IMG/VR virus record: IMGVR_UViG_3300048115_000492
Span: 1-40,362 of that record
From: a virus
DNA length: 40,362 nt
Reading direction: 5' to 3' (one strand)
The first letter of the stretch is position 1. Each line of letters begins with the position of its first letter. The notes under the pieces are model-generated. The model had not been told where the DNA came from and searched no databases. It saw only the letters and a program-made list of their open reading frames with translations. Below are positions 8,559 through 16,725 of this stretch, piece after piece. Position numbers and translations under genes: made by a program.

Positions 8559-10532
8559 ATGGCAAAGATTATAACAGAAAACTTTAAGATAGAAAATACG
8601 AATGAACTTTTCGATAGTTTGGATGATCAAAACTATTATGTTGTTGCGTCTAGAGCAATTACAAGAACAGAGGCTCAGATAACACCAAGCATTCAGAATA
8701 CTCAAGTATCTAAAAGAGATTTTTTGCGTAAGGTTATATTTGGTAGAAAACTAAGTACAGATAACGCAAGATATATGTTTGTCGAAAACCCTTGGGTTAA
8801 GGGTACTATTTACGACCAATTTGACGACACTCAAGATATCGAAACTTTAAACATGATTGTGACTATTCAAGAAGAAGGTAAAGATTCTTACTTAGTGTAC
8901 AAGTGTTTAGACAACAATAATGGCACACAGTCTCAAGAGATACCTGGTGTTGTCGATCCAACAAACTATCAGAGAACGAAAACTCAAGATGGGTATACTT
9001 GGCAATTCATGTTCAGAGTTTTACCCGCAGAGGTAGCTGATTTTAAGACTGCTGACAACTTACCACTACCAGTTATTGAGGGCGGGTATGGTGATAAAGA
9101 TGTAAAGAGAGAAGCGAAAGAAAATATATCAAATATTATTATAGAAGATACAATAGCGAGTCAGTTTAATCAGTATTTGTTTGGTGAGGCTACTAATATC
9201 AGTAACACTTCTGATGTTATCGTGGTTGACCCAGATACTTCGTCTTTGGGCGAATTTAGAAATATTACTGTAAGAGTGACAGCAAAAACTGGTAGACTTC
9301 TATACTCCGCCCCAGACGCATACAAAAATATGTATCTGAAACATGGTACAACTGGTAAACTGTATGATGTCGTTGCGTCTACATCTTCACCACAGATTAA
9401 TCAGATAACACTTAGAATTAAAAGTACCGATTTGTTTCTTGCACAACAAGTCTGTCAACTATTGATTAAGGTCAATGTAAGTTCTAGTTCACTTGTTGGC
9501 GAAAGGGCAAAGGCTTATCTAGAATTGGATGAATTTGGTACAGCTAAAAAAGTTTCATTCGAAACAAGAGGCGATGGTTACAAATCTGCAAGCGCACAAG
9601 TGGTGTACCCACCCCTACTGAAAAATTCAGCATCTGTTCTTAATAATCCAACACTGCTTCGTGCTATTGTTTCACCAAAAGGTGGTCATGGTTCAGACCC
9701 AATATCAGAAATGGCAATGAGTAAACTTGCCATAACTTCTACAATTGTTGGTACTAGTTTGTTTACTCCAGATGTTAACTTTTATTCGACTTTAGGTCTT
9801 GTTAAAAATCCAACATTTACCGATGCTAGTGGTGCTAGTGTAACGCCAGATGAATTCGATAACAGAACTATCCTAACAGTGTCTGGTGATCACATTGACA
9901 ATAGTGGAGATGAAATCACAGCAGATTCTCCATCACAGACTATACATAAACTTCTTCAGGGTGGCGGTGGAGTCGATAGTTATGTCGAGCAGTTTATAAA
10001 GACAATAAGTGTTCAAGAAATGGTTGATGGTGTGTCTTACACTATTGTAGACATGGGTACAGAGAACAGCCCCGCACAAATGGAGCAAAACGATTTCACT
10101 GCAATAGGTGCTTCAGGTGATAACATTGGTGTTGGTACTGTGTTTACAAGTACTAATACTGCAAGCATTTCGTCAATAAAAGACGGTAAGGTTTCTTTTG
10201 TTACTGATAGAGTTGATGTCACTTCGTCTACTTATGATTACAGTTTAGACATAGTAACCGCTAAAATACATGAAATTACTTCTGACGATAATAACACATA
10301 TATTCATCTGGTAGACTACGATGGAGATTTTGAGCATAAATTCCAAAAGGGTATTTTCTATATTAAACAAACTGAGTCAGCTACAGTCAGTATAAATAAT
10401 AAAACAACTAACACTATTTTGTATGGTCAATATGACGCATACTCGGGCGATCTATTACACTTTATAGATTTTACTCCTATCAATAGAAGCCCGACACGAA
10501 ACGAAAATATAAAGTTCACGTTTGATTTTTAA
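8559..10532 (+). CDS. 8: Baseplate wedge subunit gp8
   Basis: The N-terminal third is typical of phage gp8: VSKRDFLRKVIFGRKL, then VENPWVKGTIYDQFDD, then YLVYKCLDNNNG, then DGYTWQFMFRV (residues about 50-155). In T4, gp8 is a 334-residue dimer that joins gp7, gp10 and gp53 in the wedge. This one has 657 residues, in line with the enlarged forms of marine relatives. Residues about 488-533 hold a copy of the module that recurs through the window (DGVSYTIVDMG, then FTAIGASGDNIGVGTVFTST), so even a core wedge protein has accepted it. The start ATG at 8559 follows a GGAAACG sequence after an 18-base gap. The motif TATAAATA occurs in its 3' end (10391). Confidence 0.85.
   Translation: MAKIITENFKIENTNELFDSLDDQNYYVVASRAITRTEAQITPSIQNTQVSKRDFLRKVIFGRKLSTDNARYMFVENPWVKGTIYDQFDDTQDIETLNMIVTIQEEGKDSYLVYKCLDNNNGTQSQEIPGVVDPTNYQRTKTQDGYTWQFMFRVLPAEVADFKTADNLPLPVIEGGYGDKDVKREAKENISNIIIEDTIASQFNQYLFGEATNISNTSDVIVVDPDTSSLGEFRNITVRVTAKTGRLLYSAPDAYKNMYLKHGTTGKLYDVVASTSSPQINQITLRIKSTDLFLAQQVCQLLIKVNVSSSSLVGERAKAYLELDEFGTAKKVSFETRGDGYKSASAQVVYPPLLKNSASVLNNPTLLRAIVSPKGGHGSDPISEMAMSKLAITSTIVGTSLFTPDVNFYSTLGLVKNPTFTDASGASVTPDEFDNRTILTVSGDHIDNSGDEITADSPSQTIHKLLQGGGGVDSYVEQFIKTISVQEMVDGVSYTIVDMGTENSPAQMEQNDFTAIGASGDNIGVGTVFTSTNTASISSIKDGKVSFVTDRVDVTSSTYDYSLDIVTAKIHEITSDDNNTYIHLVDYDGDFEHKFQKGIFYIKQTESATVSINNKTTNTILYGQYDAYSGDLLHFIDFTPINRSPTRNENIKFTFDF
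10020..10157 (+). repeat. Recurrent module in gp8 (coding)
   Basis: MVDGVSYTIVDMG, then DFTAIGASGDNIGVGTVFTS. This is the copy closest to the form I recall from other marine phages (DFTAIGAS..N.VGT.FTA). Confidence 0.75.
10391..10398 (+). promoter_or_regulatory. Possible late promoter motif inside the end of gp8
   Basis: An exact TATAAATA lies about 150 bases before the ATG of the DUF4815-type gene. It is inside coding sequence (codons for S-I-N-N) and does not share the longer ACTATAAATATA string, so it may be chance in AT-rich DNA. Confidence 0.25.
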
Positions 10533-10549
10533 GGGAAAGAGTATAAAAC

Positions 10550-13500
10550 ATGGGTATCAACAAAGACTTAAATGTAGATCCGTACTACGATGATTTTGAT
10601 GAAGACAAGCAGTTTAATCGTGTATTGTTTAAACCATCTAGGGCGGTCCAGGCACGAGAATTAACTCAGCTTCAAACTATTCTGCAAAAGCAGGTAGAGA
10701 GATTTGGGTCTAATGTATATAAGGAAGGTACTATTATTAGTGGTATCAACCTTACATCTAGAAGCGATCTTAACTTTGTTAAGTTAGAAGATCAGGTTGG
10801 GTTTGATGATCCATCTCTTTTCAACGAAATTACTGACGCAGAAGGGGCGACAAAAAGATATAAGTTGGTTGGTAAGAGTAATGGTCTAGAAGCGGAAATT
10901 ATCGCTGGCTTAAATGGATTTGAAACTTCAGCGCCCAATCTAAAAACATTCTTTATCAACTACTTAAAAAGCGATTTCATCGGAGATACTACCAGTGAAG
11001 TTAAAACATTTGCTCGTGGAGAGTCTTTAGAGATAAGAGATTGGAATGATAACCCTGTGACTATTGGTGGTACAGCTACATCAGTTACGACTATTGGTGG
11101 TGGTACACAAGGTAGCGATCATGTGGGTAAATCTTTTGGTATTTCTTGTGAAGAAGGTGTTATCTATCAAAAAGGTCATTTCATTTTCGTTGACAAGCAA
11201 TTCATTATTGTTACACGATATAGTAACACCCCAGGTCAGTCTCCAACCGATCCAACTGTAATTACTCCAGTATCTGTCGGGTTTACAATTGAAGAAAATC
11301 TTGTAGACTCAAATCAAGATTCAAGTTTACTTGATAATGCCGCAGGCTTTAATAATTATAATGCACCAGGCGCAGATAGACTGCAACTAGTACCTAAACT
11401 TGTTTCTTATGAGACAGCATCGGAGCCGGAAGAGTTCTTTGCATTAATAAGATATACAGATGGTAATGCTACCAGAATTCGTGACTTTACAGAATTTAGT
11501 ACTTTAGGTGATGAGTTAGCAAGAAGAACATACGAAGAGTCTGGTAACTATGTGGTTAATGGATTAGATGCTTACTTAGATAAAGTTGATACTGATGAAG
11601 ATGGTATTGATGATGAAGTACAGGTTAAAATAGAGCCAGGTAAGGCGTATGTATATGGTAGAGAAGTTACCAACGTATCTAATGTCATATTACCAGTAGA
11701 CCCAATAGCAGAAACGCAAACTAAAAATAATCAAAAGACTGGTGTCAATTACGATCAATATTTTGAAGTTAATATGGAAGATGATGGTACTTCTACGACA
11801 ATACCGTGGGAAATCGGAATCAGTCAAGGCATTAATGCGGGTAATTATCACAGATATAACTTGCTAGGTGGTGTTGGGGGTACAGTACATATAGGCACCT
11901 GTAATGTTCTTAATATAGAGCCACCAAGTCAGGGTAGTACTCTAGATGGTTCTGCTGGTGCAGAAAAGGCTAAAGTTTATGTATTCAATCTCGCAAAATT
12001 TGCAGGTCAAGAAAACACAGCCCCAACCTTTATTGCTAAACACTCTAATACTTTTGATCAAGATTTGCAAGGTGGTAGTGTAGTCAAAACAGCGGTCAGT
12101 GAACTATTTAATTCCGATCAGGCTTGTATGATATTTGATAGTGGTAAAGATGGTCTTACTAGTGTTTCAGATATTAATCTAACTCGAAGAAAAAGTCGCC
12201 GAATACAATTGGGTACAGAAGATGCTTTAACATCATCACAGAAATCTGCATACTTACCTGCAGAATCTAGTGGTCAACCTGTAGTATCTGATAATGCATT
12301 TGCGATAACAACAGGCGCTACTCCCACTATCCACAGAGTTACCGCTATAGAGTTAACCAATAGAGTTAACGGTCAAGGGTATTTTGATGCACTAGTCACG
12401 TTTGGTACAGTACCAGACGGTGCTACAGTTGATATATTTTATGATATGGGTGTGGTAGATTCTGGTCATGATACATTGACTGAAAAAACTGGATTTATTA
12501 AACCACAGTTTAATAGCACTACTAATCGTGTTCAGTTAGGCGTACCTAACGTAGTTGAAGTTATTAGTGTTTCTATGGTTGATGGTCAGGGGGATCTAAC
12601 AGATGTTACTTCTAGATTTAGACTTGTTAATAATCAGAAAGATGGCGTATATGGATTATCTTATCTAAGACTTATAACTGGTCAGAAACAACCAGAAAAC
12701 TCTACGTTACTAGTTAAAATGAAATACTTAGAAAGAAGCAATACTGGCGGATTCTTAACGCAGAATAGTTACCCAGCCTCTATTAGGAATCGTATAGGCA
12801 AACATACAGCAAAAAATCTATACACTTACGATCTGTTGACATCTTTTGATTTGCGACCCTACACTGCCCCTGCAATTGACCCTAAAACTACTTCTTCTAG
12901 TGCGCTGAGTTATACACCAACAGTCAATAACTTGGTAGAACAAGCGTCTAATGTCACAGGAGTTACTGCTTTTGCAAATAATTCGGTAATAAACTCTACA
13001 CAACAGTACAAACTATCAAGAATAGACACTGTGGTGTTAGATGAATATGGCAACACATTGATAGTTAAGGGTGGAGAAAGTGAGAATCCAAGTCCACCAA
13101 GACTTATCAATCAGTATGGTCTTGCAAATGTTATCATACCGGGTGGGGCATATGAGATAACTGGAGAGAACCGTATAGAGATACAAGAGACCTCTAACAA
13201 AAACTATACTATGCGAGACATTGAAGAGTTAGAAGGTAAGCTAGACAGACTAACAGATATGGTTACTATGTCTATGGCTGAACAAGAAACTTCCAATCTC
13301 ATTATAAGAGGCGCTGATGGCGTTGATAGATTTAAGAATGGTATTCTTGCAGACACATTTAATGACTTAACTGGTGCAGAGTTTGTCGACCCTGAGTTCA
13401 ATGCGGCAGTCGATAAGTCTAAGGGCGTTGCAATGCCAGCGATTAAAGAGTTCCCTGTAGACTTAAAAATAGACCCAGATAGTATGAATGGAGTTTCTGA

Positions 13501-16500
13501 TACATTCGAAGACTTGACTTCGCTTTCTATCAAGACAGAAAAGAGTGTTGTGGTTGCTCAACCATATGCAACTGGGGTTAGAAACTGTGTATCTAACTAC
13601 TATGATTTTCAGGGCAAGGCGCATATCTACCCGAAATATACATATCATCGTGATGTGCTACTCAACCCTAAAATGAAAATTACCACAGAAATAACTTCAC
13701 AAGTTTTAGAGTTGGTTAAAAGAGTTCAAAAATTTGTTCCAGTAAATGTGGGTAAAAATAATTCTGCATTACATAGTGCATATGTTAATGCACTAACTAA
13801 ACAGAGAGGAACATATAAGGTTGGGTACAGATCACCTTTCGTCAAACAGGCGGCAGTGCAAATACTTAATGCCGCAAACAATGGTGAAAAGTATGACACG
13901 GCTAAAGATTTGGGTGGTTTTTTACAAGACAATACTGTTAGACCATATGTAAGAAGACATCTGATTAGAATTTCCGCTACTGGGTTAAGACCAAATACAA
14001 AACATTACTTCTTCTTTGGTGGTAAGAATGTAGACCCTCATGTAAGACAGTTTAGATACAGTTGGTTGAGATATTATCGCAGATATAGAAGAAGAGGTCG
14101 AGGTAGAGTCGGCTATAGATACGCATGGCACCCTAGATATTTGCCTTGGAGAAACTGGGCTGATTATTACTATGGTAGAAGAAGAGGTAGAAGAACATAC
14201 TACTATTCATATAGCAGTCAAAATGTATTCTCTGATTCTAGAGGTAGTCTGTTTGCTTATTTCTATGTACCTGCAGGTCAATTCTTAGTTGGTCAAAACA
14301 AACTAGAAATGTCTGATGTTTCAGATTACAGTCGTATTGGTAAAGATGGAACTTCTTATGCAAGTCAAACTCAAAGAGCGTATTGCAAACTCACTAACTC
14401 AGAGATAAGTAGTACCACTAGAGGTGTAGATGTAGATAGCGATACTTCAGTAGTGAAAAGAGAGTTTCAGGTTAAAAGACGAGACCCTATCGCACAGACA
14501 TTTAAATTGAGAGCATCTGGTACTGGTAATGCTAACTTTGGTTATCTGAGTGACATTAGTGTTTACTTTAAACAAAAGAGCGCAACTCAGGGTATAACTT
14601 TAGAAGTAAGAGAAGTAGAAGAAGGTGTACCAACACAAAAAGTATTACCTGGCGCAACTGCATACTTAGAGTCTGATGATATCAATGTTCATATTTTTGG
14701 TCAAACTGCATCAACTTTTGAATTTGAACACCCGATTAAACTAAAAGCAGATTTTGATTACTGCTTTGTTCTATTGCCCGATGGTGGTTCACCAGAGTAT
14801 TTGGTATTTACTGCAAAAGCAGGAAAGTTCAGTGTATCAAAAGGTGGAACATTTATTCAAGAAAGAGTTACTAATGATTGGGGTGACGGTGTTTTATACG
14901 CACCAACTAATGATAGTACTTGGAAGCCATATAGTGATGAAGACATGAAGTTCACTATCAATAGATATAACTTCAACCAAACTGGTACTATTGATCTCAT
15001 ACCTAATGATGTAGAATTTCTCACAATTAGAGATAATAAGAAGGACCCTGCGAATCAGGCGGGCACTTCTGCTTTCCTAGAGTTTGAGGAAGACGAGACA
15101 GTTTATGTTGAAACCAGTGCTTCGTTTAGTGGTTCTATAGGTAATAGGTCTGATGATGATCAAGAATCACCAGAAAAACTTGTTGTCAATTTATCTAGTT
15201 TGGGTAGTATTGCTGTCGATGTTGGTGATTACTTAATAGTAAAAGAAGTTCTTGCCGATGCTGACACAACACCAGATAAAATAGTTGGTCAAGTAGAAGC
15301 TATTGATGACGAAACAATTAGTCAAGATCAATTTAAAGTATTCACATTAGATACGCCTTGGTATGAACTTGATCCGGGAGAATCTTCGGAAGTTAGTGTA
15401 ACATTGGCTGTTACTGGTAAAGTTTCGTATTACGATCCAGAAAATCCAGAAGAAATACACTTGGATGAAAGTTCTGCTAGATATGGTAACTATTTTGATA
15501 ATTCAAGTGATCAAACATTTGGAGAGTTTCAGATAGGTCAACTTTACACGATAAGATCACTTGGTACGATTGATGGTGGAGTTGAGAATGGTGTTGTTCA
15601 GTCTTGGAAAGATGTCTCTGGTGATAGTTCATTCGTACCTGCTGTTGGTAAAACATTTATTGCGGCGGTCGCTGATTCTACAACTAATAGCAGTGCAGAT
15701 GGAACAGCAAGACCAAATAATCAAAGATTGATTGGTTTAGCTTCTGGTGCTGAAGCAACCATTACTAGATGTAACAGTCAAGGTATATCTTATTTCCAAC
15801 CAAGAGTACTGGTAGATAATACACCTAAAACTTCTCATAAAGTTGAGTTGTTTAAACTATCTGGTGATCAAAATGCGCCGTACAATTTAGATAAGCCTAT
15901 TGCAGAAAGCAGTGATGTTTATGTTTCTAATAATCCAAGAGTTATTGTTAGTAAGAGTAAGCAAATCGATAATCTTCCGGCACCACAGGGTAATCAAGAC
16001 ACTCCAACTATTAGTGAAGACTTCAGACTCAGAGTTACTCTGAATAACAATGAGTTTGATGCTGTTACGCCGACACTGGATGATGATTTGAGTAACTTGA
16101 GTGTTTACGAATATCAAATCAATGACTCGAAGAATGCACCTGCGTCTAGCTATATCTCTAAAGAAGTTATTCTGAATCCAGATATACCTGCCGAGGGGCT
16201 AAAAGTAATTATTGATGCATATAGACCACCGGGTACGCATATAGATGTGTATGCAAGATTTATCAATGCTAATAACTCTGATGAAAAAACTGACTGGGAA
16301 GAACTTGTAAACAAAGATCGTCAAGTATATTCTGCGTTGAATAATCAAGAAGATTATCGTGAGTTTGAATATAACTATACAGAACCTGATACTGAAACTC
16401 TTTATACTAGTTTCCAGATAAAGCTATCGTTTAGACATAGTACCTCTGCTGAATTGACAGACCCTGCATTTAGTGGTGTAGTTGTTTCGAAAAGTATATT

Positions 16501-16540
16501 CCCACATATTCGTGATTATCGAGCGGTGGCACTGACATGA
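10550..16540 (+). CDS. DUF4815-type giant virion structural protein with Arg/Tyr-rich insertion
   Basis: A 1996-residue protein. The start has the DUF4815 pattern: FKPSRAVQARELTQLQTIL, then ERFGSNVYKEGTIISG (residues about 27-66). This family sits after gp8 in T4-like marine phages and is taken to be a baseplate-periphery or fibre protein; its exact role is not known. The C-terminal half has a fibre-type beta domain (GLRPNTKHYFFFGGKNV ... SRGSLFAYFYVPAGQF), into which a 59-residue basic aromatic segment is set (residues 1166-1224). Another shared module lies at about residues 1658-1707 (IGQLYTIRSLG ... VGKTFIAAV). The start ATG follows AAGGGAAAGAG. The stop TGA overlaps the next ATG as ATGA. 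Confidence 0.75.
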   Translation: MGINKDLNVDPYYDDFDEDKQFNRVLFKPSRAVQARELTQLQTILQKQVERFGSNVYKEGTIISGINLTSRSDLNFVKLEDQVGFDDPSLFNEITDAEGATKRYKLVGKSNGLEAEIIAGLNGFETSAPNLKTFFINYLKSDFIGDTTSEVKTFARGESLEIRDWNDNPVTIGGTATSVTTIGGGTQGSDHVGKSFGISCEEGVIYQKGHFIFVDKQFIIVTRYSNTPGQSPTDPTVITPVSVGFTIEENLVDSNQDSSLLDNAAGFNNYNAPGADRLQLVPKLVSYETASEPEEFFALIRYTDGNATRIRDFTEFSTLGDELARRTYEESGNYVVNGLDAYLDKVDTDEDGIDDEVQVKIEPGKAYVYGREVTNVSNVILPVDPIAETQTKNNQKTGVNYDQYFEVNMEDDGTSTTIPWEIGISQGINAGNYHRYNLLGGVGGTVHIGTCNVLNIEPPSQGSTLDGSAGAEKAKVYVFNLAKFAGQENTAPTFIAKHSNTFDQDLQGGSVVKTAVSELFNSDQACMIFDSGKDGLTSVSDINLTRRKSRRIQLGTEDALTSSQKSAYLPAESSGQPVVSDNAFAITTGATPTIHRVTAIELTNRVNGQGYFDALVTFGTVPDGATVDIFYDMGVVDSGHDTLTEKTGFIKPQFNSTTNRVQLGVPNVVEVISVSMVDGQGDLTDVTSRFRLVNNQKDGVYGLSYLRLITGQKQPENSTLLVKMKYLERSNTGGFLTQNSYPASIRNRIGKHTAKNLYTYDLLTSFDLRPYTAPAIDPKTTSSSALSYTPTVNNLVEQASNVTGVTAFANNSVINSTQQYKLSRIDTVVLDEYGNTLIVKGGESENPSPPRLINQYGLANVIIPGGAYEITGENRIEIQETSNKNYTMRDIEELEGKLDRLTDMVTMSMAEQETSNLIIRGADGVDRFKNGILADTFNDLTGAEFVDPEFNAAVDKSKGVAMPAIKEFPVDLKIDPDSMNGVSDTFEDLTSLSIKTEKSVVVAQPYATGVRNCVSNYYDFQGKAHIYPKYTYHRDVLLNPKMKITTEITSQVLELVKRVQKFVPVNVGKNNSALHSAYVNALTKQRGTYKVGYRSPFVKQAAVQILNAANNGEKYDTAKDLGGFLQDNTVRPYVRRHLIRISATGLRPNTKHYFFFGGKNVDPHVRQFRYSWLRYYRRYRRRGRGRVGYRYAWHPRYLPWRNWADYYYGRRRGRRTYYYSYSSQNVFSDSRGSLFAYFYVPAGQFLVGQNKLEMSDVSDYSRIGKDGTSYASQTQRAYCKLTNSEISSTTRGVDVDSDTSVVKREFQVKRRDPIAQTFKLRASGTGNANFGYLSDISVYFKQKSATQGITLEVREVEEGVPTQKVLPGATAYLESDDINVHIFGQTASTFEFEHPIKLKADFDYCFVLLPDGGSPEYLVFTAKAGKFSVSKGGTFIQERVTNDWGDGVLYAPTNDSTWKPYSDEDMKFTINRYNFNQTGTIDLIPNDVEFLTIRDNKKDPANQAGTSAFLEFEEDETVYVETSASFSGSIGNRSDDDQESPEKLVVNLSSLGSIAVDVGDYLIVKEVLADADTTPDKIVGQVEAIDDETISQDQFKVFTLDTPWYELDPGESSEVSVTLAVTGKVSYYDPENPEEIHLDESSARYGNYFDNSSDQTFGEFQIGQLYTIRSLGTIDGGVENGVVQSWKDVSGDSSFVPAVGKTFIAAVADSTTNSSADGTARPNNQRLIGLASGAEATITRCNSQGISYFQPRVLVDNTPKTSHKVELFKLSGDQNAPYNLDKPIAESSDVYVSNNPRVIVSKSKQIDNLPAPQGNQDTPTISEDFRLRVTLNNNEFDAVTPTLDDDLSNLSVYEYQINDSKNAPASSYISKEVILNPDIPAEGLKVIIDAYRPPGTHIDVYARFINANNSDEKTDWEELVNKDRQVYSALNNQEDYREFEYNYTEPDTETLYTSFQIKLSFRHSTSAELTDPAFSGVVVSKSIFPHIRDYRAVALT
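14045..14221 (+). other. Arg/Tyr/Trp-rich 59-residue insertion in the DUF4815-type protein
   Basis: By my count 18 of the 59 residues are Arg, 14 Tyr and 4 Trp, with no Lys and one Asp. Characteristic pieces are YYRRYRRRGRGR and YYYGRRRGRRTYYY. Both flanks belong to one ordinary fibre-type beta domain in the same frame, so this is an insertion rather than a frameshift. The DNA has the direct repeat agaagaagaggt near both ends, which suggests growth by local duplication. Function is unknown; binding to acidic polymer or glycan is only a guess. Confidence 0.75.
15521..15670 (+). repeat. Recurrent module in the DUF4815-type protein (coding)
   Basis: FQIGQLYTIRSLGTIDGG, then SWKDVSGDSSFVPAVGKTF: the first half is clear, and the middle is longer than in other copies. 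Confidence 0.55.
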
Positions 16541-16725
16541 TAAATGAAACTTTTGTGCGATCTGAAAGCGGTAGCGGTGTAGTTAACGCCGATGTCGTTT
16601 CGTATCAAAAAGCTAGGGCTAGAAAGAAACAAGATAAATATATCAAGGGGCTAGAGCAGAGAATAGAAAAATTAGAATCTGCTATGCTTCGACTAGAAAA
16701 CACTGTTAACGAGATAACGAAATGA
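16537..16725 (+). CDS. Small coiled-coil protein, unknown function
   Basis: A 62-residue protein with a basic middle (YQKARARKKQDKY) and a C-terminal heptad stretch (GLEQRIEKLESAMLRLENTV, about residues 39-58) that should form a short parallel coiled coil, probably dimeric or trimeric. It overlaps the gene before it and the gene after it by the same ATGA arrangement, so its translation is likely coupled to both. Coupling between a giant virion protein and a trimeric fibre suggests a virion adaptor or a fibre-assembly helper, but nothing in the sequence proves that. Similar short coiled-coil genes occur at this place in related phages as far as I recall. Confidence 0.7.
   Translation: MINETFVRSESGSGVVNADVVSYQKARARKKQDKYIKGLEQRIEKLESAMLRLENTVNEITK
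16633..16640 (+). promoter_or_regulatory. Weak late promoter-like motif inside the coiled-coil gene
   Basis: GATAAATA lies about 80 bases before the collar-fibre ATG. It matches seven of eight bases of the T4 late consensus. It is in coding sequence and could well be chance. Confidence 0.15.

Noticed and set aside
13204-13533. Minus-strand 109-codon open frame inside the DUF4815-type gene
   Set aside because: It lies wholly antisense to a good gene, has no Shine-Dalgarno context and no recognisable domain.
14045-14221. Arg/Tyr-rich segment as a frameshift or assembly artefact
   Set aside because: The frame and the domain sequence are intact on both sides, and the segment ends return to the same domain without a change of frame.
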